Assembly (NCBI RefSeq): GCF_039525035.1
Contig: NZ_BAAAHE010000008.1
Coordinates: 198,625 to 262,624 of the forward strand
DNA length: 64,000 nucleotides
Direction: 5' to 3'
From: Sporichthya brevicatena
GTDB taxonomy: Bacteria; Actinomycetota; Actinomycetes; Sporichthyales; Sporichthyaceae
In this document: piece after piece, positions 33,427-42,285 of the stretch
Layout: each line of letters starts with the position of its first letter
Numbering within the stretch: the stretch's first letter is position 1
Made by a program: the position numbers and the translations under genes
The notes under the pieces: model-generated
Told to the model about the DNA's origin: nothing
Database searches by the model: none
What the model saw: the letters and a program-made list of their open reading frames with translations, nothing else

Positions 33427-34330
33427 CCAGCGCCGACAGCGCACGAACCTGCGTTGCGACGGAACGCATCGAAGTCTCGGCCCGGGGAAGCAAAGTGTCG
33501 AACCCGTGGGGCACGTCTGCGAACTGATGCACTGTCACCGATACTCCCTCCGCCGCCAATCGCCGGCCGAGTAGCAATCCCTCGTCTCGCAGCGGATCGA
33601 GGTCGGCGACCACGATCTCGGTCGGCGGGAGGCCGCTCAGCGATGCCGCGAGAGCGGGGGCAGCGTACGTCACCGGGGTTGCGTCGGTGGGTAGGTAGTG
33701 CGCCCACATCCGCATCGTCGAAGCGCCGTTCCACCCAGGGCTGTTCCAGAACTCCCGGATGGACGCACCGGCCAGGTTGCTGTCGGTCACCGGGCAGGCG
33801 AGGAGGAGCAGAGCGAGCTCGGGGCCCTGGTCGTCGCGGGCACGCAACGCGACACCGGCGGCGAGCGCTCCGCCGGCACTCGTGCCCCCCAGAGCCAAGC
33901 GGGATCGGTCCACGGCCAGGTCCGCGGCGCTCGCGTCCAGCCAGGTCAGTGCCGCTGTGCAATCGTCCAGGGCGGCGGGATAACGATGCTCGGGGGCCAG
34001 TCGGTAGTCGGGAGACACGACCACGACGCCGGCCTCCGCGGCCAGGCGCACGCAACGCTCGTGGTCGCTATCGAGGTTGCCGACGACGAAGCCGCCGCCG
34101 TGGCAGTACACGAGACCGGGGGACGCGTGGCCGCGGTCCCGTGGCACGTACAGGCGGATGGGCACCGGCGGGCCGTCGCGGCCGGGCACTGTCAGGTGGC
34201 GGATGTCTAGGTTGGGTCGGCTGGTCAGTTCGCGCGGCGGTCGCCTGGCCAGGAGTGCGCGCAGCGCCGGTACGTCAGCCAGATCCATCGATGGAAGCGA
34301 TTCGAGCAGGGCGGCGAACTCGCGGTCCAC
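33413..34330 (-). CDS. HSL-type (family IV) alpha/beta hydrolase/esterase
   Basis: A 305-residue hormone-sensitive-lipase-like esterase: oxyanion motif YCHGGGFVVGN (about residues 76-86), nucleophile elbow LGGTSAGGALAAG (Ser near 148) and C-terminal DLDPLRDEG and VPHGFD for Asp and His. GTG 34330 starts one base after the ALDH stop. Within this cluster it would cleave esters or lactones made by the Baeyer-Villiger monooxygenase encoded upstream. Confidence 0.86.
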   Translation of the reverse strand: MDREFAALLESLPSMDLADVPALRALLARRPPRELTSRPNLDIRHLTVPGRDGPPVPIRLYVPRDRGHASPGLVYCHGGGFVVGNLDSDHERCVRLAAEAGVVVVSPDYRLAPEHRYPAALDDCTAALTWLDASAADLAVDRSRLALGGTSAGGALAAGVALRARDDQGPELALLLLACPVTDSNLAGASIREFWNSPGWNGASTMRMWAHYLPTDATPVTYAAPALAASLSGLPPTEIVVADLDPLRDEGLLLGRRLAAEGVSVTVHQFADVPHGFDTLLPRAETSMRSVATQVRALSALATRT

Positions 34331-34331
34331 G

Positions 34332-35768
34332 TCAGATCGGCCACGCGAGGTGCCGCACCTCGGTGAACTCCTCCAGCCCCCAGGTCCCGAGCTCGCGGCC
34401 GATGCCGGACTGCTTGAACCCACCGAAGGGACCATCGCTGGTGCTAGCAGCGTTGTTGACCGCGACGCGACCGGACCGGATCTGCCGGGCGGCACGTAGA
34501 GCGTTTTCCGGGCTTCCGTACACCGAGCCGATGAGCCCGTACTGGCTGTCGTTGGCGATCGCGACGCCTTCGTTGAGGTCGCCGGAGTAGCGGATCACCA
34601 CGAGTACTGGGCCGAAGATCTCCTCCCGCGCGACCGGCATGTCGTTGGTGACGTCGACCAGCAGTGTGGGTTCGAGGTAGTGCCCGCCAGCAGGTATGCG
34701 GGACGGAACGCCGCCACCGGTGGCGATCTTCGCACCCGAGGAGACGCCAGACTCGATCCAGCCCTGCACGCGCCTCAGATGTGCGGCGGTGATCAGTGGT
34801 CCCATGGTGGTGGCGTCGTCGTGGGCTGAGCCCACCACGACCTCGTCCATCGCGGCGACGATCCGTCCGACGATGTCGTCGTGGAGCGACTCGGGCAGGA
34901 GCAGCCGAGATTCGAGCGCGCAGATCTGGCCCGAGCCCATCGTCACGCGCAGGGCCCGCGCCGCCACCATGGCAGGGTCGGCATCCGGCAACGCCAGCAG
35001 CGCGGACTTGCCGCCGAGTTCGAGGGCGAGGCGCTTCAGGGTCGGGGCGCCTGCGGCCATGATCAACCTGCCCACCTCGGCAGAGCCGGTGAAGCTCACC
35101 ATGTCGACGCCGGGATGCGAAGAAACCACCTCGCCGACGTCCGCGCCTCCGGTGACGACGTTGAGGACGCCTGGGGGCAGACCGGCCTCCAGCGCGAGCC
35201 GGCCCAGGGCGAGGGCCGCGCCGGGCGCCTCCGGCGACGGCTTGAGCACGACCGTGTTCCCGGTGAGCAGCGCGGGGACGACCTTCCAGATGTTGGAGAG
35301 CTGCGGGCAGTTCCACGGCGTGATGACAGCGACCACCCCGCGCGGTTCCCGCGTCACCAGTTGCTCGGTGGGGACCGCACCGGTCAACTGCGGCAGCCCG
35401 ACGTCGAGGGAGCGGGACCCCTTGGGTAGCAGATCACGGAAGGCGTCCATCGGACGGGAGTAGTGGATCGCGTCGGCCTGCCGGCGGGCCGTGCCCACCT
35501 CGTCCTCGCCGTAGGCGACGAACTCCGCGCGATTCGCCTCCAGCAGCTCCCCGAGGCGATGCAACGCCGCACCGCGTTGGGCTGGGGAGAGTTGCGGCCA
35601 CGGGCCCGAGTCGAAGGCGCGGCGGGCGGCCGAGATCGCCAGCTCGGCGTCGGCCGGGCGGCCCAGCGGCACGGACCGGAGGATCTCGCCGGTCGAGGGG
35701 TCTTCGACCGGGAGCTCTTCCCCCGCCAGTGCGCCGGTGAGCTCGCCGTCGATCAGAAATCTTGTCAC
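34332..35768 (-). CDS. Aldehyde dehydrogenase family protein
   Basis: A 478-residue ALDH. VITPWNCPQLSNIWKV (NAD-binding strand), VSFTGSAEVGRLI, catalytic Glu in LELGGKS and catalytic Cys in GSGQICALESR are all present. It oxidises an aldehyde to the acid using NAD(P). It sits between the solute-binding protein (13-base gap) and the esterase, and would act after the alcohol dehydrogenase. Confidence 0.9.
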   Translation of the reverse strand: MTRFLIDGELTGALAGEELPVEDPSTGEILRSVPLGRPADAELAISAARRAFDSGPWPQLSPAQRGAALHRLGELLEANRAEFVAYGEDEVGTARRQADAIHYSRPMDAFRDLLPKGSRSLDVGLPQLTGAVPTEQLVTREPRGVVAVITPWNCPQLSNIWKVVPALLTGNTVVLKPSPEAPGAALALGRLALEAGLPPGVLNVVTGGADVGEVVSSHPGVDMVSFTGSAEVGRLIMAAGAPTLKRLALELGGKSALLALPDADPAMVAARALRVTMGSGQICALESRLLLPESLHDDIVGRIVAAMDEVVVGSAHDDATTMGPLITAAHLRRVQGWIESGVSSGAKIATGGGVPSRIPAGGHYLEPTLLVDVTNDMPVAREEIFGPVLVVIRYSGDLNEGVAIANDSQYGLIGSVYGSPENALRAARQIRSGRVAVNNAASTSDGPFGGFKQSGIGRELGTWGLEEFTEVRHLAWPI

Positions 35769-35781
35769 GGTCGGGCTCCTG

Positions 35782-37206
35782 TCAGCAGATCGGTTTGCTG
35801 CCCTTGGGCGCGGTGTACCTACCGTTCTCCAGGCCCCAAATGAAGGCGCACGGTTTCACGGAGACGCCCTTGCCCTTGGGATAGGTGAGCGGGACGGTCA
35901 GGCCGCCGAGGGTCTCGTTCTTGACCTTGGACATCCCCTCGAGGAAGTCGGCAGACGTCGGGTTATTCGGAAGGTTCTTGCCGATCACGCCGAGCATCTC
36001 GGCGCTGGCGAAGGCGTACACACCGATCCCGCTGTCGCCGAGGCTGGCTGCGTAGGTGCCGAGGATCCGGCGGTACTTCTCCAGTCCGGGTACCCCGGTC
36101 GCCGCGGGGGACACCGTCCCGCTGGGGAGGACCGCGCCGTTGAGGGCAGCAAGCTTGGGCAGGTCCGCGGTGGCGGCGAGACTGAGCAGCACGAGTTGCG
36201 GGGTGAAGCCCTGCGCGGCGCAGTCCTTGGCGGCGCGCGCTGCTCCCGCGCTCTCCAACAACAGGTAGAGAACCTCGATACCGGCCTGCTTCATACGCAG
36301 GCACTGGCTCGTGTAGCTCGGCGCGACCAGCGAGACCTGATAGGACTCCACGACGTACTTGCCGACCTCGGACTTCCTGACCTGGTCGTTCAGGTAGCCG
36401 CACAGCTGGGCGATCTCCAGGCAGTAGAGGATGCCGATCTTGCTCGCGCCGTCATCGACGAATGTCTGGAGGGCCTTGACGATCTGAGCCGCTGCCGGCG
36501 TCACGACCGTGTGGGCTACCGGGGAGGTGAACCACCCGGGATCCACACCGTCGCCGAGCATGGGGACGCCCTTGGACCGTACGTACTGTTCGACCTGGGG
36601 GAAGCCGAACGGCATGAAGTTTCCGACCATCATGAGCGCCTTGTCGCTCTCGACGAGGCGCTTGGCCAGGGTCAGCGACGTGGAGGGGTCGCCCTGGTCG
36701 TCGGCCACGACCAGCTGCAGCGGGTGCCCGTTGAGGCCTCCGTGCGCGTTGGTGTAGGAGATCCAGGCGCTGAGCACCTTGGGGGCCGAGGAGGACACGG
36801 CGCCGAGCACACCCGAGAACGTGCCGAGCTGGCCGATCTTCACGGGCGACTTGTCGGCCACCGTCGGTGCGGCGGCGGTCTGGGTGCCGGCCGAGCCGCC
36901 CGGCTTGGAGCCGGGAGCCGAGGCGTCGCCCGACGAACCGGTCCCGGACTTGGCCGTGCTGGTCGAGGGTTGAGCCTGCTTCGCCCCGTCGGCCGCGGCC
37001 GGGGCGGTGCCGCCCTGCGCCGGGACGGCCGCGTCACCGACGGTCCCGGGCGCGACCGCTCCCGTCGAATCGGTGACGGCGGTGCTCGCCGGACCCCGTA
37101 GTGCCTCGGCGATCTCGGTGTCGGATGCCCGGCTTCCGCATCCCGACACCATCAATGCGGTGGCGAGCGCGGCGACCCCGACCTTGGCAAGCCGTGAAGT
37201 CTTCAT
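35782..37206 (-). CDS. ABC transporter substrate-binding lipoprotein, Leu/Ile/Val-type
   Basis: A 474-residue type I periplasmic-binding fold. It has a lipoprotein signal (MKTSRLAKVGVAALATALM then lipobox VSGC, Cys at about residue 23), a long low-complexity Ala/Gly/Ser/Thr linker to about residue 115, and a receptor domain starting VKIGQLGTFSGVLG. It would present a small ligand to the LivHM-G-F transporter of this segment. The start is set at ATG 37206, which suits the signal peptide and the promoter geometry; ATG 37215 is an alternative. It lies downstream of the LAL regulator gene. Confidence 0.85.
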   Translation of the reverse strand: MKTSRLAKVGVAALATALMVSGCGSRASDTEIAEALRGPASTAVTDSTGAVAPGTVGDAAVPAQGGTAPAAADGAKQAQPSTSTAKSGTGSSGDASAPGSKPGGSAGTQTAAAPTVADKSPVKIGQLGTFSGVLGAVSSSAPKVLSAWISYTNAHGGLNGHPLQLVVADDQGDPSTSLTLAKRLVESDKALMMVGNFMPFGFPQVEQYVRSKGVPMLGDGVDPGWFTSPVAHTVVTPAAAQIVKALQTFVDDGASKIGILYCLEIAQLCGYLNDQVRKSEVGKYVVESYQVSLVAPSYTSQCLRMKQAGIEVLYLLLESAGAARAAKDCAAQGFTPQLVLLSLAATADLPKLAALNGAVLPSGTVSPAATGVPGLEKYRRILGTYAASLGDSGIGVYAFASAEMLGVIGKNLPNNPTSADFLEGMSKVKNETLGGLTVPLTYPKGKGVSVKPCAFIWGLENGRYTAPKGSKPIC

Positions 37207-37213
37207 GCCACTC

Positions 37214-37255
37214 ATGAAACGCCGTCCGGGCGGCGGCGACGAGCGAGATCGCTAC
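37214..37255 (-). promoter_or_regulatory. Degenerate GTAG box and -10 element before the binding-protein gene
   Basis: On the minus strand the sequence CAGTAG-CGA-TCTC (GTAG at 37255-37252) resembles the GTAG-N3-CTAC boxes with one degraded arm. A TTTCAT hexamer at 37219-37214 lies 31 bases from the centre, the same spacing as at the intact boxes, and 7 bases before ATG 37206. This suggests an internal promoter for the binding protein, ALDH and esterase. Confidence 0.4.
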
Positions 37256-37279
37256 TGTGCGCGGCGCAGGCGGCTACCG

Positions 37280-39913
37280 TCACAGCGCATCGGCCAGCTC
37301 GTCGCGCTTGGAGAGGCCGAGCTTCTCGTACACGTGCAGCAACCGGCTCTCCACGGTCCGCACCGAGACGGACAGCTCCTCGGCGATCTGCTTGTTCGAA
37401 CGGCCTCTGCTGGCCAGCAGCGCTGTCTCACGTTCCGCGGGCGTGAGGCGGGCGCGGGTCTCGATCGATTCTGCCGGCCGGCTGGTGGCCCCCTCGCACT
37501 GCTCGAACAACGTCACGGCCCGCCGTTGCGTCAAGGTCGCCCGGCGGTTGTTGCCGGCCTTGAGCCACAACGTCGCAGCGTCGGCCGCGGCCTCGGCGGC
37601 GAGCAGGTGAGCGCCGATCGCCTCGAAGCGGGCGACGATGCGCTCCAGCTCCTCCGGCTCCCCACCGAGGGCGACCGCGGCGTGGTCGGCCTTGATCGCG
37701 ATGAGGTCGCCCTCCATCTGCGCGGCGAGCGCCGCGAGACGGTCGACCGCCAACTTGGCGTAATCGAGGCGGACGAGCGCGTGCAGGGCGGAGGACGCGC
37801 CGACGCGGTCGTCGCGGTCCTCTCCGGCCTGCGCGGCCTCCAACAGAAGGGCGCGGGCTGCAGGCAGGTCGCCGTCGGCCACAGCGATCCACGCCTTCGC
37901 CTGCAGTAGGTCGGCGGCGAGGATAGCGTCGACGGTGGGCAGTGCGTCGAAACGTTGGAGGGCCTGATTGGCCCCAGCGACGTTGCCGCGCAACGCATGG
38001 GCGTGCACCTCGTAGACGAGGCTGTGCTGTTCACCGACCGGGAGATCGATCTGACGGAACAGCGCGGCCGCCTCCGAGGCGAAACGAGCCGCTGTGCGCG
38101 CCTTGCCCTGCTCCAGGTTGACCCGTGCGAGCGTCCAGGCCATGTACGCCTGGCGCAGCGGTGACCGTTCGTCGAGCGCAATTCGGTATTCAGCCGTGGC
38201 CAGTGCTTCGGCCTCGTCGAAGCGGCCAGCCGTCGCGAGCGCTTCGCTCCGGGTGAAGACATGGACCCATGGGTCCCACTCCAGCGGTGCGGACAGCGCC
38301 CCGTGGGCGGCCGCGCCGATGTCCGCGGCCTCGACCGCACGGTCGACCTGCCCGAGTCGGCCCAGGGCCACCGCGGCCGAGACGGATGCCATGACCAGGG
38401 CCGGGCCTCGAGCACGCTGGAGAACTGACTGTGCGTCAGTTGCGGAGGCCTTGGGGCCCTCGGTCACCAGGGCGAGCCACGATCGTCGCGCGATGACGAT
38501 GTCCCGCAGATCTGGGTCGGTGATCGATTCGGTCGCGTCGTCGGCAATGCGGCGGTGCACCGCCGGCTGGAGATGCATGTAGGCGTTGTCCAAGCGGGTC
38601 AGCGTAACCCGGGAACGCTGATCGTCGTCGGCGGCCTGTCCGGCCAGGACGCCCAGCCGGCTCTCGGCGTCCTCGCCGCGGCCCAGCAGTCCCGCGAGTT
38701 GGGCCACGAGCAACTCGGCCTCGAATCCGGCGCCGGCCTGCGCCGCGAATCTCGCGAGGCGTTCGGCGAGCGGGAAATCGTAGCTGCGACGCGCTGCGAC
38801 GGCTGCGGCGAGCATGAGTTCCGGCGAACTGCCGCCGCCTCCGCTCAGACGCCAGGTAGCCACCCGCAGCGTGTCTTCGCGTCGCCGCGCACCGGTGCCC
38901 TCGACGACGTCGGCGAGGGCCCGCGCCATCTTGGTCAGGCGCAACATCGGCATCCGGCTGCGCAGCACGTCGCCGTAGATCGGGTGCGCCAGTCGGAGCT
39001 GCAGGCGCCGGCCGTCCAGCGTGGAGCAGATCAGCCCGTCGCTCTCCAGTCGCTCGGCCGCCTCGGCGTCCAGCAGGGTGTTCAATTCGAGTGAGCCCAG
39101 GGGCTCGGCGAAGGCGAGGTACTCCAGCACGGTGCGCTCAGCGGGTTGCAGGGCGCGCAGGCCGTTCTCCACGATCTCGATGAGTCGGTCCGAGGGTGCG
39201 GGCTCGCGGGTGAGGCGCCAGATGCCCTCTTCGTTCTGCAGCGCGCCGTCTTCCAGCGCGGCGAGGATCAGCTCTCGCAGGAACAGCGCGTTACCCTCGC
39301 AGCGCACCGCGAAGAACGCGGCGGCCGCGCCGTCGACCGGGCCGGAGAACGCGGCTTCGAGCAGGCGGTGGACGGCGTCGGTCTGGAGCCCCCCGATCTC
39401 GATGCGTTCGAGGAGCCCGTCCTTCCAGAGCGCGACGACAGCGTCGGGCGCTGCTTCGCCGGAGCGAACGATCATCACGACGAAGGCAGCCCGGGTCTCG
39501 ACCACGCGATGGATGAGCGTCGCGGAGGCGTCGTCGAGGAGGTGGGCGTCGTCCACGACGAGCACCAGTCGGCGACCACCGGACTGGCGTACCAGTTCGG
39601 CGGTCAACAGGCCGAGCAGCTGGCTGCGATCCGGCGTGGCTGCGAGCTGGTCGGTCGGGATCAGAAGAGCGGCGAGCGCGCCGAAGGGGACGGTGGAAGC
39701 CGAGCGTGTGGCCGTCGCTCGAGCGGTCGCGGCGCCGGACATCTCGGCGAGCCGAAGGATCTCTGTGGCTAGGCGGGTCTTCCCGGCCCCGACCGGACCG
39801 GCCAGGACCACCCCCGCGGCCGTGTGGTCCGCGAGGAGCTGCTGCAGACGCCGGAGCTCACTGGCCCGTCCGACGAGCGGCCACTCTTCCATCGGGGAGA
39901 CAGTAGCTGTCAC
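37280..39913 (-). CDS. LAL-type LuxR-family transcriptional regulator with AAA ATPase domain
   Basis: An 877-residue large ATP-binding LuxR regulator. Walker A is LAGPVGAGKTRLA (about residues 38-50) and Walker B is RLVLVVDDAHLLDD; a long helical TPR-like middle region follows. The C-terminal LuxR HTH runs LTPAERETALLASRGRSNKQ through SVSVRTVESRLLHVYEKLGL. Such proteins are usually activators gated by a ligand and ATP. The GTG start lies 7 bases after the monooxygenase stop, so it is part of the leftward operon. It is the best candidate to bind the GTAG-N3-CTAC boxes; their position near -43 suits LuxR-type activation. Confidence 0.87.
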   Translation of the reverse strand: MTATVSPMEEWPLVGRASELRRLQQLLADHTAAGVVLAGPVGAGKTRLATEILRLAEMSGAATARATATRSASTVPFGALAALLIPTDQLAATPDRSQLLGLLTAELVRQSGGRRLVLVVDDAHLLDDASATLIHRVVETRAAFVVMIVRSGEAAPDAVVALWKDGLLERIEIGGLQTDAVHRLLEAAFSGPVDGAAAAFFAVRCEGNALFLRELILAALEDGALQNEEGIWRLTREPAPSDRLIEIVENGLRALQPAERTVLEYLAFAEPLGSLELNTLLDAEAAERLESDGLICSTLDGRRLQLRLAHPIYGDVLRSRMPMLRLTKMARALADVVEGTGARRREDTLRVATWRLSGGGGSSPELMLAAAVAARRSYDFPLAERLARFAAQAGAGFEAELLVAQLAGLLGRGEDAESRLGVLAGQAADDDQRSRVTLTRLDNAYMHLQPAVHRRIADDATESITDPDLRDIVIARRSWLALVTEGPKASATDAQSVLQRARGPALVMASVSAAVALGRLGQVDRAVEAADIGAAAHGALSAPLEWDPWVHVFTRSEALATAGRFDEAEALATAEYRIALDERSPLRQAYMAWTLARVNLEQGKARTAARFASEAAALFRQIDLPVGEQHSLVYEVHAHALRGNVAGANQALQRFDALPTVDAILAADLLQAKAWIAVADGDLPAARALLLEAAQAGEDRDDRVGASSALHALVRLDYAKLAVDRLAALAAQMEGDLIAIKADHAAVALGGEPEELERIVARFEAIGAHLLAAEAAADAATLWLKAGNNRRATLTQRRAVTLFEQCEGATSRPAESIETRARLTPAERETALLASRGRSNKQIAEELSVSVRTVESRLLHVYEKLGLSKRDELADAL

Positions 39914-39920
39914 GTCTGGG

Positions 39921-41576
39921 TCACGTCTGGGGAAGAACTGTCGCGCCCCGGTGCCGCGAGATCGAGACGCCCGGATATCCGGCGGCGGCGACTGCGTCGC
40001 ACTTGTCCCGGTACACGTGCGTGCCCCCGACGTAGGGCATCACCACCTGCGGCTTCCCGGGGATATTGGCTCCCCGGTACCAGGAGTTGCCCAGTGAAAG
40101 GAAGGTTCGCTCGCCGATGTCGGTAACGTGTGCGGTCCACTCCTGCGCTGCTGCGGGGTCGGCCTCGACGAGGTCGGCCTCGGCGGACCGGGCGAAGGTG
40201 AGCAGGTCCGAGATCCAGTCGACGTGCTGCTCGATGGCGAGGATGACGTTGGAGAAGACCGACGGGCTTCCCGGGCCGGCGACGATGAAGAAGTTCGGGA
40301 AGCCGTCCACCAGCACGCCCAGGTAGGTGCGTGGCCCTGCGGCCCAGGCCTCCGTGAGTGCTACTCCGTCGCGACCGACAACGCCTAGCCGTAGCAGCGT
40401 CCCGGTCATGGCGTCGTAGCCGGTCGCGACGATGATCACGTCGACGTCGTGGGTCGCGGCCGTCGTGCGGATACCGGTGGCCGTCACCTCGACGATGGGG
40501 TTGGCACGAACGTCGACGATCTCCACGTTAGGCCGATTGAAGCTGGCGAAGTAGTTGATCTCCAGGCACGGGCGCTTGGCACTGATCGGGTGGCCGCGAG
40601 GGAGCAGGACCTCCCGCTTGGCCGGGTCCTGAACCACCTCGCTGATCCGGTCACGCACGAAATCCGCAGCGACCGCGTCAGCTTCAAGAACCGAGGAGAT
40701 GTCGTCGTAAGCCTTGGTGAAGTCGAGCCCGCCCATGGCCCAGTAGCGCCGCAGCACCTCGTCGCGTTGGTCCGGTGTGTCGCCCAGCAGTGGGCGGCCC
40801 TCGGTGGCGAACGCGCGGCCCTGCGGGGCTCGCCGCGCGGCCTCCCGGATCTCGCTGTACCGGGCCTTGGCCGCAGCGAGGTCCTCGGGGGAGAGGGGAC
40901 GGTTATGGGCGGGGAAGGCGAAGGTCGGAGTGCGTTGGAAGACCGTGAGGTGCTCGACCTCGTCCGCGATGGCGGAGATGATCTGGATCCCGGAGGAGCC
41001 CGTGCCGATCACCGCCACGCGCTTGCCGCGCAGGTCCACGCCCTCGTGCGGCCATGCGCCGGGGTGGTAGATCTCGCCTGCGAAGTTTTCGACCCCGGGC
41101 CAGCTCGGGACCTGCGGGGTCGAGAGGCACCCAACCGCAGCGATGCAGAACCGCGCGTTGACCTGGGCGCCGCGGTCGGTGTCGATCATCCAGAGATTGC
41201 GGGCGGCGTCGTACGTGGTGGCGGTGACCCGCGTGGAGAAGGTGATGCCCGACCGCAGGCCGAACCGGTCGGCCACGTGCTCGGCGTAGGCGAGGATCTC
41301 CGGCTGGGCGGCGTACCGCTCGGACCAGTTCCACTCCTGCTGGAGCTCATCGTCGAAGGAGTAGGAGTACTGGATGCTCTCGATGTCGCAGCGTGCGCCC
41401 GGGTAACGGTTCCAGTACCAGGTTCCGCCAACGCCGGCGGCAGCCTCGATCACGTGTGCGTCGAAGCCCAGTTGTCGCAGCTTGTGGAGCATGTAGAGCC
41501 CGCCGAAGCCGGCTCCGACGATCAGAACGTCGCAGGTCGTCGGTAGCGCTGCCCCGGTGTTCGTCGAGGTGGTCAC
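39921..41576 (-). CDS. Baeyer-Villiger-type flavin monooxygenase
   Basis: A 551-residue class B flavoprotein. FAD motif LIVGAGFGGLYML (about residues 17-29), NADPH motif VAVIGTGSSGIQ, and the Baeyer-Villiger fingerprint FAGEIYHPGAWPHE (F-x-G-x-x-x-H-x-x-x-W-P) are all present. It inserts oxygen next to a ketone to form an ester or lactone using NADPH and O2. GTG 41576 overlaps the stop of the TPR gene (GTGA). With the esterase, ADH and ALDH of this cluster it forms a ketone-cleavage route. Confidence 0.92.
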   Translation of the reverse strand: MTTSTNTGAALPTTCDVLIVGAGFGGLYMLHKLRQLGFDAHVIEAAAGVGGTWYWNRYPGARCDIESIQYSYSFDDELQQEWNWSERYAAQPEILAYAEHVADRFGLRSGITFSTRVTATTYDAARNLWMIDTDRGAQVNARFCIAAVGCLSTPQVPSWPGVENFAGEIYHPGAWPHEGVDLRGKRVAVIGTGSSGIQIISAIADEVEHLTVFQRTPTFAFPAHNRPLSPEDLAAAKARYSEIREAARRAPQGRAFATEGRPLLGDTPDQRDEVLRRYWAMGGLDFTKAYDDISSVLEADAVAADFVRDRISEVVQDPAKREVLLPRGHPISAKRPCLEINYFASFNRPNVEIVDVRANPIVEVTATGIRTTAATHDVDVIIVATGYDAMTGTLLRLGVVGRDGVALTEAWAAGPRTYLGVLVDGFPNFFIVAGPGSPSVFSNVILAIEQHVDWISDLLTFARSAEADLVEADPAAAQEWTAHVTDIGERTFLSLGNSWYRGANIPGKPQVVMPYVGGTHVYRDKCDAVAAAGYPGVSISRHRGATVLPQT

Positions 41577-42283
41577 GACGCTCCCGTCAGAATCCGTGAT
41601 GCTTCTCGCCACACGTCCTGCGCCTCGGCGGAACGGCCGTCCGCCTCGTAGAGCACGCCGAGGTCGTGCAGCGCGCTGGCGACCCCCGGGTGGGTGGCGC
41701 CGAGCACCCGTCGTCGAATCTCGATCGCGCGCCGGTAGCGGGCGGCCGCCTCGTCCACCCGCCCCTGCGCACCTAACACCTTGGCGAGGTGGAGCTGACC
41801 GGCAGCGACCTCGGCGGACTCGACGTCGCCCGCCGAGGAGAAGAAGTCCAGCGCCCGCCGCAGCACCGGCTCCGCCTCGTCGTGGCAGCCCTGCGCGATC
41901 AACAGCGATCCCAGCAGGAGACGGTCGAGGGAGGCCTCCTGCCCGTCGTCCTGGCCGGCAGCGGCCCAGGCGTCCAAGGCGCGCTCCGCCGAGCGCTGGC
42001 CCTGGACGAACCAACCCGCGGCGAACGAAAGCTCTGCCAGGTCGTGGTGCAGAGCAGCGGTCTCCGGATGACCGGGACCCCGTTCGTTGGTCAGGATCGC
42101 CAGGGCGCGTTCGAAGTGCTCGCGCGCTTCCGGATGCCGGTGGGCCCGCCGAAGGGCGCGGCCGAGCGCCCACGCGACCTGGGCCGTCTCGGGGTCGTGG
42201 CGGCCGACGGAATGCTCGGCCTCGGCGAGGGAATCGCGCAATTCCCGGACCTCGTCCGGCTCTGGGAGTGGGGGAGTCGGCAT
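41573..42283 (-). CDS. Tetratricopeptide-repeat protein
   Basis: A 236-residue soluble protein built of TPR/Kinesin-light-chain-like repeats, visible as HPETAALHHDLAELSFAAG, EVAAGQLHLAKVLGAQGRVD and HPGVASALHDLGVLYEADGR. No enzymatic motif or signal peptide is seen. It lies 2 bases after the LLM gene and overlaps the monooxygenase start, so expression is coupled. It is probably a scaffold or regulator; it may relate to the TPR-like part of the LAL regulator. Confidence 0.75.
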   Translation of the reverse strand: MPTPPLPEPDEVRELRDSLAEAEHSVGRHDPETAQVAWALGRALRRAHRHPEAREHFERALAILTNERGPGHPETAALHHDLAELSFAAGWFVQGQRSAERALDAWAAAGQDDGQEASLDRLLLGSLLIAQGCHDEAEPVLRRALDFFSSAGDVESAEVAAGQLHLAKVLGAQGRVDEAAARYRRAIEIRRRVLGATHPGVASALHDLGVLYEADGRSAEAQDVWREASRILTGAS

Positions 42284-42285
42284 GG

